The notes beneath the pieces are model-generated. The model saw only the letters and a program-made list of their open reading frames with translations. It ran no database searches and had not been told where the DNA came from. Shown piece by piece: positions 24,349 through 35,175 of a DNA stretch of 54,019 nucleotides. Both the position numbers and the translations under genes were made by a program. The DNA lies in the NCBI GenBank assembly GCA_022497145.1, contig MU386002.1, positions 1 through 54,019 on the forward strand. The letters run 5' to 3'. How positions within the stretch are numbered: the stretch's first letter is position 1; each line of letters starts with the position of its first letter. Source of the DNA: Rostrohypoxylon terebratum. Taxonomy: Eukaryota; Ascomycota; Sordariomycetes; Xylariales; Hypoxylaceae.

Positions 24349-27263
24349 ATGAATTCCGTCGCAAGGAAGATCGTGGGTCAATCGAGACCGCAATTGAGGT
24401 TTGTAAATCTCTGGTCTGCGAGTCCCCGAACCTCCCTTCTTCGGCGATCATATGCTACGGCCAAGCTCGATTTGCCTGCCTTGGATCAAAAATGGCGTCG
24501 CCCAATACCAAAGTTGGGCGAGAGCCCGAACTTACCCGAGAACTCAAAATCAAAATTTCAAACTGTCAAAGATCGCATGTATATTCTCTCCATGTTTCCA
24601 TATCCATCGGGCAACCTTCACCTCGGACATCTTCGAGTCTATACTATCGCCGATGTGATAGCCCGCTTCCATAGGCTAAGGGGCCATGACGTGCTCTTGC
24701 CCATGGGCTGGGATGCCTTCGGGTTGCCTGCTGAGAACGCGGCAATTGAACGTGGCATTGATCCGGCTATCTGGACGAAGGATAACATCGCCCGCATGAA
24801 AGAACAGCTAGAGTGTATGAATGGAAGTTTCGACTGGTCGCGGGTTTGTTCATATATACCATTAGAAGAATAGAGCATTATGTGTTAATTGCCACGTAGG
24901 AATTCGCGACGTGTGATCCCGAGTTCTACAAGCATACTCAGAAGATATTCCTCCTTCTCCATAAGCATGGTCTTGTAAGCCAGAAAAAAGCAACCGTAAA
25001 TTGGGATCCTATCGATATGACAGTCTTAGCGAACGAACAAGTCGACTCAGATGGTCGGTCGTGGAGATCAGGCGCGAAGATAGTCCAGCGCGAGCTCCAA
25101 CAATGGTTCTTTCACATCACGAAATTCCAAGAATCTCTTTTGGAAGACCTCAACAAGCTAAGCGTGGATGAGGCTTGGCCTGAGAGAGTCTTAGCTATGC
25201 AAAAGAACTGGCTTGGACGAACAGAGGGTGCTTACTACGACTTCGCCTACGAAGAAGATGGTAAAACGGAGAAGCATTGGCTAAAGATATATACCACAAG
25301 GCCGGAAACTATATATGCGGCCCAATTTATCGCCCTCTCTCCTCAATCGCCAATAGTAGAACGACTAGCACAAAGCGATTCAAAGCTCAGAGAATTCGTA
25401 GAACGCGTGAAGGATCTCCCTCCAGAGACTGCAGAAGCTTATCGGGTCTCGCAATTGAAGGCTATCAGCCCACTCGAGCTTGGGACGGGAAATTCGGAAC
25501 AGAGCGTCTCTCCTCTGCCCGTTTTTGTTACTCCATATGTCCGAGGAGATTACGAGACCGGAGCAATTATGGGGGTTCCCGCCCACGATGCTAGAGACTT
25601 TGCCTTCTGGAAAAGACACTGTTCTGAAACTTCCCTTAAATATGCTGTTTCGCCGGAACCTGATGGATCTACAGAGAGCCTCAAGAATGGCCCTTATTTA
25701 GAATCGGGATATTGTACGCCTCTTACAGGATCTTATGCCAAGATACCTTCCGGCGATGCTGCAAGACAAATCGTTGATCGAATAAACGACCAGTCAGGCC
25801 TTGCGCGGCATAGCACGAAGTGGAAAATTCGAGATTGGTTAATTAGCAGGCAGAGGTACTGGGGGACGCCAATCCCAATCATTCACTGCTCTACTTGTGG
25901 ACCTCAACCTGTCCCTGATGACCAATTACCCGTTGTCTTACCTAAAGTAGATGCCCATTGGGAAGACGGTCGAACCGGTAATCCGTTAGAGACGGCGACT
26001 GAATGGGTCAATACCTCTTGTCCTAAATGCCACGGTCTCGCTAAGAGGGATACGGACACGATGGATACTTTTGTTGATTCCAGTTGGTATTACATGAGAT
26101 TCCCGGATCCTTACAACTCGGAGGCACCGATTTCGGCGGATTTGGCGAAAAGCTACCTGCCAGTTGACATCTATATCGGTGGAGTCGAACATGCCATCCT
26201 TCACCTCCTCTACGCTAGGTTCATATACAAGGCTGTCGTAGACCTTCTCGGGTTACCGGTAGATCCCTCGAAAGAGCCATTCAAGAAGCTTATCACGCAA
26301 GGAATGGTGCACGGGAAAACGTACTCAGATCCCGATACTGGCCGCTTCTTGAAACCAAACGAAGTTGATCTCTCATCCCCCTCTGAGCCGAAGATCGTAG
26401 CATCAGGAAAGACCGCAACGATTTCATTTGAGAAGATGTCGAAGTCTAAACACAACGGTGTGGATCCGACTACATTCATAGCCCAGTACGGATCCGACGC
26501 CACTAGAGCCCACATCCTGTTCCAAGCACCGGTTGGAGAGGTCTTGAACTGGGATGAAGATAAGATTCAAGGTGTCATACGTTGGCTTCGTCGCTTCTAC
26601 GACTTTATCCAGAAAATTCCCATACCAACAGACGGATCCATTCCCCAATTTGACAGTGCATCATATTTCCAATCGAGTAATCCTGCTGAAAAGAAGACCC
26701 CACAATATCTCGAAGATGCAGAGATATGGCGGGCGACGCAGAACACCATTATCTCTGTCACCAGCGCCATTGAAAAAGTTTACTCCATGAATACTACGGT
26801 CTCTAGCTTAATGGAGCTCACGAACCTTTTGGTCAAAAATAAGAAAGCATCCGATGTGATTAAGCGAGAGGCTTCGCTAATGATTATACGCATGATGGCG
26901 CCCATCACGCCCGCCTTCGCCGAAGAGTGTTGGAGCATCCTGAACCCCGGTCGTGGCAGCGTCTTTAACGATTCGTGGCCCGTGACGGATAACTCATTAG
27001 CACTCCTCGATTTTCAGGACCGCATCACTTCTATTGTCCAGGTTAACGGGCGGATACGGTGCGTCGTAGATATCCCGAGGAAACCAGAGAGCTTGAAGGA
27101 CGGAACTCCCGAGTTTCATGAGTGGATCAAGGACAAGATTCTTCAGTCGGAGGATGCGAGACAGAGACTCGTCGGCGATAATGATATTACGAAGGCAACG
27201 AAGGTATATGTCGTAAAGGGGGGCGCGACGGTAAATTACGTGATTCCGAAGCAGAAGGAGTAG
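24349..27263 (+). CDS. NAM2: Leucyl-tRNA synthetase, mitochondrial
   Basis: Exons 24349-24843 and 24900-27263 give 952 aa, the normal length for fungal mitochondrial LeuRS. Charges mitochondrial tRNA-Leu with leucine; the yeast orthologue Nam2 also helps splice mitochondrial introns. Seen: Arg/Ser-rich presequence (first 35 or so residues), class I signature PYPSGNLHLGH (about 84-94), editing-domain threonine motif TTRPET (about 295-300) and the conserved Asp in VPAHDARD, the DTFVDSSWYYMRF segment, and KMSKSKHNG (about 677-685), then an anticodon-binding helical region and a short C-terminal domain. The 56-nt intron splits codons cleanly between WSR and EFATCDPEF. It lies in tandem with another mitochondrial translation gene 364 nt downstream. 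Confidence 0.96.
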
Positions 27264-27627
27264 CCAGCTAGCAGAGGTTGGGTAAAGGGGTGCCGTGTGT
27301 ATACTGATGAAGGTAGATATAAAAAGATACCCGGCTCAATGCTTGACTTTATGTATGATTGTAAGGCTTGTAAATTTTCCTATCCTATTTTTTCGCCTAT
27401 ATACTGCTAGAGTTCGAAAAGGAGGCAAGAGAATCACCATTGACCAATGAGCGTATTGGATCATGAAAGGAGTGGGTCTCCCGCAGAGCTTTTCTGCGTA
27501 TCTCGAGATCTTAAAATAGTATTCCTCTTCAACATCAGAGCTGATGAAGGCAAATTTGATAGCTTCTACCCTATCCAAGATCTAGGAGCCGTATCAAATT
27601 GCCTAATCAAATTGCCTATAGAAGCGA
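27264..27627. other. Short intergenic between LeuRS and MTQ1-like genes
   Basis: 364 nt, no gene; would hold the terminator of the LeuRS gene and the promoter of the methyltransferase. Confidence 0.5.
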
Positions 27628-28686
27628 ATGCCACGCCTCCCACCATCCCTCATCCGGCGCGCGAAAGCTATCTCGCCTCACCTCGCCACGCTGCTCCCCG
27701 CGTGCAGGGACCTGGTCTCCGCGTGCAACGAGCTGCGATGGATCCGCCGGCACGTGGATAAAATCGTGCCGTTACGGTCTCATGGCCCTGGGACCAAACT
27801 CGTCAGCCTGACTAACGCGGAGAGGCAGGAGGATCTACTGGATGAGCTTTGTGGGAAGAGGGGCCACGGCGTCCCGCTGCAGTATCTCCTCGGCACGCAA
27901 CCTTTCGGCGATTTGGAGATTAAATGTCGGCCTGGCGTGCTCATACCCAGGTCGGAGACTGAGGCTTGGGTTGTGGAGCTTACGAAGTTTGTGAAGTGGT
28001 ATAGGAGGATGGATACGCGGAAGGGTTTGAAGGTTCTGGATCTGTGTACTGGCTCCGGGTGTATCGCATTGCTGTTGAGTTTGCTTCTACTACGGCGGTT
28101 CCCCGGGTTGAGTGTGAGGGGGGTTGATGTCGAGCCGAAAGCTATTGCGCTGGCGAAGGAGAACTTGGCGGACGCCACGGACCGCGCTATTCTGCCAAAA
28201 TCAGAGCACAATGTTATGTTTGAGGAGGCGGATATCTTCTCTGGGAAGTGGCTCGATTCTTTGGGCGAGGTGGATATATTGGTTTCTAACCCTCCGTATA
28301 TCTCTGCTAAGGGCTTTAACCACGATACAGGACGCTCGGTACGCAAATTCGAGCCCAAGCTTGCTCTAGTGCCTAATCCGACTACCGATCTCGTATCCTC
28401 TATGAAGTGCCAGCCGGAAGACGTCTTTTACGCGAGAATACTGGATATAGCCATGAAGTGTCGGCCGCGCATCACCGTCCTTGAAGTTGGCGACTTAGCG
28501 CAAGGACTTCGCGTGGTTCAAATGGCGCGGAGTCGATGGAGTGATGCCAAAATCGAGGTCTGGAGAGATTGGCCCGATATGGAACCCCAAGACGACGAGC
28601 AGCAGAGTATTGAAGTTGACGGCGTCAGGGTGTCAATTAAGGGGAGTGGACATGGCAGAGCTGTGTTCATTCGCCGCATCTCCTGA
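27628..28686 (+). CDS. MTQ1: Release-factor glutamine N5-methyltransferase, HemK/PrmC family, mitochondrial
   Basis: Single exon, 352 aa. The family methylates the Gln of the GGQ motif in translation release factors; the yeast mitochondrial version is Mtq1. Seen: an N-terminal helical domain with PLQYLLGTQPFG and RPGVLIPRSETE (the family's substrate-binding region), SAM-binding LDLCTGSGCIAL (about 136-147), VDVEPKAI, and the catalytic NPPYIS (about 220-225). The protein starts with a basic, Ser/Arg-containing segment that could be a targeting presequence. A 15-residue spacer in the C-terminal third is charged and low-complexity (DMEPQDDEQQS). It sits directly downstream of mitochondrial LeuRS on the same strand. 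Confidence 0.93.
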   Translation: MPRLPPSLIRRAKAISPHLATLLPACRDLVSACNELRWIRRHVDKIVPLRSHGPGTKLVSLTNAERQEDLLDELCGKRGHGVPLQYLLGTQPFGDLEIKCRPGVLIPRSETEAWVVELTKFVKWYRRMDTRKGLKVLDLCTGSGCIALLLSLLLLRRFPGLSVRGVDVEPKAIALAKENLADATDRAILPKSEHNVMFEEADIFSGKWLDSLGEVDILVSNPPYISAKGFNHDTGRSVRKFEPKLALVPNPTTDLVSSMKCQPEDVFYARILDIAMKCRPRITVLEVGDLAQGLRVVQMARSRWSDAKIEVWRDWPDMEPQDDEQQSIEVDGVRVSIKGSGHGRAVFIRRIS

Positions 28687-28856
28687 ATCTTGACAAATCA
28701 CCTTCGCCGGACGATTGTGTTATCGTTGCGTTGAGCATTAGTAACCGCCTACCCATCTAGGGATTATATGAGGGATTAATCAAACGATCGCCGAGCCTCT
28801 TCAATATTTACAGAATATCATACAGCTATGTACTCAGTACCAGAATCTCGCCCTAT

Positions 28857-29973
28857 TCAAGGCTTCGTAAACCGATCAAAGAACTCCATAACGATCTGCG
28901 AAGCTTGTATATGAGTCGGTCCCTCATCTACCGAGATCTGGGAGAAGTTAATCTCAGTCGAAGCCCAGCAATGCCCCATATCATCGACTTTCCAATGCTG
29001 CAGCACGCCCTGCGCGCCCCCACACGTCCAGCTCATATGCTGCACATCTCCATCAAAGCTCTCCTCGACGGTCTTACTAGAGTCATCGCACCCGTTTCGA
29101 GCAGCCCACCAACCGAGCCACGTCGTGATATTTGGTTCCTGTCCCCCTTCGCCTGCCCCACCGGAGTAGAAGACGCTCTCGTCTGCTCCGCCATGGATCT
29201 CCAGGACGGGGAGAGGACTACGCGCTAGAGTGCAATTTGTGTGCTGCGCGTCGTTGTCTGTGTAGAAGGACCCGGATGCCGGTGCGAAGGCGGCGAATTG
29301 GGAGCTTAGCGAACTGCAGGCGATCGTATTGACGAAACCGCCGCCGATGGACATCCTAGGGATGATTAGCTGTGTACAGACTAAACTTGCGGAAGGATCT
29401 TACCCTGTAGCGTAAATACGGCTGTCATCGACACAGTACGAGTCCCGCATGGCATCTAGGAGATCCGAGACAAATTGCAAATCCTCAGTAACTGATACTT
29501 CGGAGTAGTTCGCCCCAGCCCATGCGCCCTAGTATATCATCTGATCAGTTAATTGAATGGTGTGAGGTGAGGTGAAATCTGCTTACGCCGACCCCATTAG
29601 GGTAGACCATTATTTTCTATATATCTTGTTAGTCGAACCACGCCTGATATTTGTATCGTGTAGGTGAATAGCCACATGCATTGCCGCTGAATCGGGCCTC
29701 GCTCATCTTCGTGTCTGCCTCGAAAAAAAGCCCGATGCTACTCGAGCCATGAAAACCCAGGACAACGGGGTATGGATTTGTTGAGCTGTAGTTTGCCGGT
29801 AAGTGGACTGAGTAACTTCGATCCCGCCCGCTGCTGGTAAGGCCGAAATATTGTGTGATATCAGGAAGTGGATGGCTTTTCCCGCAACCCGCTGTTCCTT
29901 CGGACGTAGCTGGAACGGCCAAGCCTAGGATGGCCGTCGTGATGGCCGTCGTGAAGTCGGCGAGCTTCATCAT
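28857..29973 (-). CDS. Secreted feruloyl-esterase-like hydrolase (CE1 / PHB-depolymerase fold)
   Basis: Exons 29973-29680, 29616-29587, 29528-29404 and 29355-28857 give 315 aa. Alpha/beta hydrolase of the type that releases ferulic or related acids from plant cell-wall xylan. Seen: signal peptide (first 25 or so residues, ending around ATSEG), HGSSS oxyanion region after VVLGF, nucleophile GMSIG (Ser about 152), Asp in HGGADES (about 208), His in DMGHCW (about 278), and several Cys pairs. Intron 1 keeps frame only with a GC donor (AAT then gcatgt) and gives the family-typical FSGNKIMVYPNGVG; its acceptor has a good ctaac branch point. Exon 2 is just 30 nt. No carbohydrate-binding module. Suggests a plant-associated or saprotrophic life. 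Confidence 0.9.
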
Positions 29974-30639
29974 GGAGTTAGCTACATGAGCTTCTCAAAG
30001 TTAAAGTGAAGGTAATGCACTGAACCATCTTGGCAGGATCTAAGTAATTAATCCAGGGGCTCATGTGGCAATAAATGGCCTACTGACAGAAGATGATCGG
30101 CGGCAGCTATCTAAATTTATCAATCACTTACCGAAGGGAAGGGTCGCATGTGATAGGTCAAAGCTACCAGATCCTGACCACCTGCCCGAATAGTAACATC
30201 AAGGTCACGGTTTCTGGTTGGACGGAGTGTAATTAGGAGTATCACGAATGTAACATCATCTCATCCATAGAAAAGCAACGTTCATTCCTTATTGATCAGA
30301 CAATGCGAAGCCGACCGAGAGTTCAGAGTTAAGTACAGCAAGCAGAATTTTTTTTGTCTCCTTTTCTGATTTTACCACCTCTCCCTTTTCCAGCGCCTAT
30401 GACTTTTCCATGTTCTGTGTTGGAATGTCCCGTCGTAGTGCTCCCCTTCCTAGAGAGCGAAAAGGCTTAAGCAAATGTGTCCGTCCCCTTCAAATGAAAC
30501 CGAGCTTTTTGTCAAAAATTCAACCACGAATTGAAAATATCGGCGAATAAGTCGAGTTATTGCGTAAACCGTGATACCGTAAACCAAGAGTCAATCCCGT
30601 AGAAGTCGAACCGTTTCCCCAGTCGCCCAGGCGATGAGT
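29974..30639. other. Intergenic upstream of the esterase gene
   Basis: About 670 nt with no gene recognised; holds the esterase promoter and the 3' end of the membrane-protein gene. Confidence 0.5.
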
Positions 30640-31565
30640 TTAGAAGTAGTAGTAAATCCATCGCGTGACGAGGTTGGTGATGCAGATGATGGCGACGATC
30701 TCGACTCGCGAGATGTCTTCGATGCGGAGAACCTGCACGAAAGAGATTCCGAGCATGGCACAAGCGGAGATCATCTGGCTGATCAACAAGATCCAGATGC
30801 CCAAGATCATGAAGTAGTAAATGGCTGAGATGGGTTCGCCTGCCTGAAGTTGTGCCATCTCCTGACGATACATTTTGACAACGGCGACCATCATGTAGAA
30901 CAGACCAGTCACAAGCTGCATAGTGACCACGTATGTGGCGATTGCAGAGAGGTTGTGAAGGACTTCACTGATCCAGTTGGAGAAGAGCGGGCGAGGTCGA
31001 TAGATGTTCAAGCATCGAAGGAAGGATGGGTTAGGGATAATCACTAGAAAATAGAGTTAGTTTGCCTCCAATCTCTGTAGATCTCGATATTGTCTGAAGT
31101 TTTATAGAGCACTCATGAGAGTAGACAAGATGCCCTACATTAGGTTCTATTATAATCGCTTCGGCTTTTTACGCCTACATTGAGAAAGCAACGAAGAGAA
31201 ATGACGCAATAAAAAAAAGTAACAATACCATGTAATGAAACCAACATCAATCTTTAGTAATACAAAGAAGAAGAAAGTTACTTACGAAGACGAAACCATA
31301 CGGTCATCATCATCGCGAGGATGACCAATCCGTAGTTCGGAATAGGGTAACCTGCGATGGCAAGGACACGGGTGATACCGGTGTGCAGGGGAAACTTGAG
31401 AACGTTGAACAGCGCCATGTAAAAGATGACCATGACGCCACTGAACCACGAAAGGAACACCCAGAAGATCAGAGACTGGCGAACATTCTCGTTGATAAAG
31501 TTCTGGAGAGCGTGCTGAAGGATGAGAAGAGCAATGCCCTCAGGGTCGTGTTCAAGAGGATCCAT
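30640..31565 (-). CDS. Multi-pass membrane protein of unknown function, 227 aa
   Basis: Exons 31565-31286 and 31043-30640 join in frame (C then TG gives Leu). I do not recognise the family. Five hydrophobic segments are visible: about residues 30-52, 66-90, 125-149, 167-196 and 208-227, the last ending at the C-terminus with aromatic residues. The N-terminus is acidic and lacks a signal peptide. The single intron is 242 nt, three to four times longer than the other introns of the window, with standard gtaagt and ctag ends. A small extra exon inside it cannot be excluded but is not needed for frame. Confidence 0.75.
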
Positions 31566-33506
31566 TGCTGGAGTTGACTTGAGATGTAAGATGGCTTGGT
31601 TAGAGGGAACTAGATACTAGTTGATAGGATCTTGTGGTTGTTTGCTCAGAGAGTTGGGAGTTGGTGGATTTTTTTTGCGGAAGCTCACCTAGGAATTTTC
31701 GAAGGTGTAGAAGAAAGGAATTGTGGAAAGTTTAGGATTGAGAAATTTCCACTACTTAAGGGCATTGTTGGAGAAAGGAGGCCCCGTAATAGAAGCTTCG
31801 CGGCTTGTATGGAGGGGGCGGCTCATCTAGGGCGGCTGGTGCACTGCTGGTTACTTTCTGGGATAGAGTTGACTATTAGAGTATATGGGAGGTCGTCGTG
31901 GAGAGCCGTAGAGCAGCGGCGATATCGTAGTTTCACAATTGTAGTATAGACGTCGAAAAGGGGGGTTAAGAATAAACAGTGGTCGACGACGTGGGCTATG
32001 TGATCACATAGATGTTACTAATATGAAACGGACCGATATGAAATCTATTCACTCTACAGACACTATACTAGCAAGTACTCCTTTCAATATTTGAAATGTA
32101 AGATAAAACATAGACAATCATATAACCAGGTGACTGAAGAAATGTTCAGTTAATATATTATAGAAAAAGGCTAAAATTTCCTCTTTCTTAGCTGAAGAAT
32201 ATCTATGTGAGCAGAATGAAACTCTTGTATTAAACTTGTGGTTTATTGACAGGTATCATGCTGGTAGCTTGGTTGATAAGATTCTCCTGTTCTATAAGTT
32301 AACTAGGTATAAAGGGAATGTTATGATCAACTCCATCTATGGACAGAAACGATTTGAAATTTCACTTCATATGAATCAATTCACAAACCCTTGGCCTCGT
32401 ACAATTTGCATTTGTCAAGAAACATTTCCCACTTATCCTCGAAGCAACTTGAGACTCGTTGTCCTTATCAGAATACATGTATAGTTGAATAGCGGCTGTT
32501 CAAACCTCAAGAAATGTAGCATGTCTCTCGTAGTGGGCATCATATCATTTCAGTAAACTTCTTAGGCTTCCAGTTCCTAGACTTAGAGTAATATTTACCC
32601 TTATGGACAGCCTAATTTAGGTCGACTGTCAGAATGAAAATAGGGGTAGTGGAGATACCTAGAGCACCTCCTGAGTGGATGCTGACTAAGCAATGTTAGA
32701 TACAGTCAACTCAAGCCAAAATCAGGCATCTAACCCGCACCTGCTTAATTCCTTGGATAGTAAAAGACCTCTCCTTTCCTTTTGCAATAGAGTACAAAGA
32801 GGTGTATACTCTCAATTGGCTGAATGTCACAGAAATCAATCATGTTCCTCGGCCTTCTTTGAGGAGATAAAGTTGACTGGTTGACAGCGAATGACAGATT
32901 CTGGTAGAAGTTTAGCGGTTATACTTCTGTCAGAGCTTTGAATAGACGCCCAAAAGAACATCATATCTCCTAGATAGATAGCCTTTGAGCATAGTTTATG
33001 GAGAGAAGTCTTCGAAAATAAGTATGAGCAGTTGTCTGATAGAACGGGAGCGGGTAAGTGATTTGAGAGACTTGATCTAATACGCACAGCTTCGTGACAC
33101 TCTTCCAGGCGTCCTATGTTTATAAGATTCTCTGATATCATAGACACACCAAACGCCCTTGTATAGAAGTGACTGAAGAGTGCTTAGTAATGGAGCAGTG
33201 GGGTCGCCTTCTCAGGGGGTCAGGGGGCAGGGGGGTCCGTCTAGCATTGGTAATATCCAATCAAATTTGAGAACAGGAACGATGACCAATAGACCGATAT
33301 CGTAACTCCGTAAGTCCGAGCGGTCGGAATTATACACAGTACAAACGGGAAACTCGGGGAGACAATTCAACCAACCGAAACCAACGAACCGCACCACACC
33401 TATTAGAAAAGATCGAGTCGACAATCCTCGATGGTCTTTATGCTGACATGGCTTTTACCAAGATTAATTTCTCTGTGACAGGTTGCGATCCTGTTCTCCT
33501 ATTCCA
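31566..33506. other. Intergenic, with a G-quadruplex motif
   Basis: About 1.9 kb. No supported gene. Four runs of 4-6 G lie at 33200-33235 (listed separately). The left part is the 5' region of the membrane-protein gene. Confidence 0.5.
33200..33235 (+). other. G-quadruplex candidate
   Basis: G runs at 33200-33203, 33215-33219, 33223-33227 and 33230-33235 with loops of 11, 3 and 2 nt, about 270 nt upstream of the AIM32-like start on the coding strand. Confidence 0.5.
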
Positions 33507-34637
33507 ATGTCTTTGCGACCGTTAGTCAGAGGACCGTGGAGGCGCGTCGCCTTTAGAAGGCAGCCAAATTTCATAATTCCGATAACCCCACGACGGTGCT
33601 TAAACACGGTCCCGAAATGTCCTGAACCGACATGCGATTGCGCTGATACGCCGTCAATGCCATGGGGGAAGGGCATCGATAAGAGCGCCAATCTAAATGG
33701 CCTCATGGCGGCCTATGCGCAACAGGTCATCATATGTACGGGCAAAGACGATTGGGCGTCGCGCATAGAAGAGGATAATAGCGGCGACAATTTGGCCGCG
33801 GACTTGAAAGAGTTGATCGGTCGAGGAGGTGTTTATAGTGATGTAAGTTGGAAAACTCCGTAGGAACATAACCTACCTAATACCTAGTAGGTGTATATGC
33901 TAATGGCGATCACGTAGCCATTCCATAATGTCTCCATCGTCAACGCTTCTTTCCCCTCCGCGATATCTACACGGCCAGAGGTACAGACCTCGTCTGTCTA
34001 CCTTATGCCTAGTTTCAAATACATACCATTCATTCCACGAGTGTCATTCGAATCTGTACAAGCCTTAGTCAAAGGCTACCTCTTACCAGAGAAATTACAT
34101 CCTATGAATGATGGCTTATCTCCGATACATAAGGACCGTCTGACACGGAAGGAAACGTATCAGCAATTGCTGTATGGAGTACGCGACGTGGGAGATGTGC
34201 TCGTTCTGATATGCGGACACGGAGAGAGGGATAAGAGATGTGGTATCTACGGACCTATTCTTGAAGAGGAATTTGAGAGACAATTGCCTCGGGCCGGAAT
34301 AGACGTCCTCCAAGGACCAGTCCTCGACGAAAGGGTCACTGCGCCGCAGCTCTCCGGCACCACATCGGAAACAGAAATAGTACGCACGGCAAGAATAGCC
34401 CAGATCAGCCATATCGGCGGCCACAAGTACGCGGGAAATATTATCATCTACTTGCCGCCAAAGTTTAAGAACAGCGCCGGTAATCTCCACCCATTAGCCG
34501 GCAATGGAATCTGGTACGGCAGAATAGATCCGAAGCATGTAGAGGGGGTGATTAAGGAAACCATTTTGAATGGTAATGTTATCGCGGACCACTTCAGAGG
34601 CGGGATCAACCAGAACGGAGAAGTTCTTAGAATATAG
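33507..34637 (+). CDS. AIM32: AIM32-like thioredoxin-fold ferredoxin (sucrase/ferredoxin-like family), mitochondrial
   Basis: Exons 33507-33842 and 33918-34637 give 351 aa. The frame is open for 8 codons before the ATG at 33507, but with only a TTG there, so this ATG is the start. Yeast Aim32 is a mitochondrial Fe-S protein with a thioredoxin-like ferredoxin fold. Seen: an Arg-rich presequence (RPLVRGPWRRVAFRRQP), Cys-rich CPEPTCDCAD early in the mature part, the family signature CGHGERDKRCG, and HIGGHKYAGN, the His-rich motif near the C-terminus. The gene lies 538 nt upstream of another mitochondrial redox gene on the same strand. Confidence 0.88.
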
Positions 34638-35175
34638 ATGTTGTGTATTCCGAGATACTAAGGCGCTACACCGATACCATAGACTCACTGTCTTGTACGA
34701 TTATTTATGATCAGAATCTCCAATGTACGGGAAAACCAATTAGAACGAAAAGGGATAGGAAAATTTTTGAATTTGGTGTGATTTATAGTTATAGATGTCA
34801 TGATGACTTTGGAGGTCGTTTACCACATGCCCATTACAGATACCTACCGTCATACCACTCATCACTCGCTACTATCTCTGTCTCTTGTTTCTTTCTTCAT
34901 AAATCGCGCAGTGCTAGAAAAAATCGTGAATTCGAAATACATCATTTTCCAGAGCCAGTTCTGATATAAGGTGTTCAGCTTGAACTTGCACCTGGCAAGA
35001 CTAGAAAGTGGCCGCCGCCAGCTGGCACCGTATCAATTTTCATCAATAGCTTCATCCTTTTCTCATCAAAATTCACATCCAAGTCAATCCGAATCAATAT
35101 ATTCACACGAAATTAATATTGAAATCTTTTGATATTTATTGAGCTCACAGAACATTTTATTATGAGTTTATATCG
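34638..35175. other. Intergenic between AIM32-like and CYC2-like genes
   Basis: 538 nt, AT-rich, same-strand spacing; no gene seen. Confidence 0.5.
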
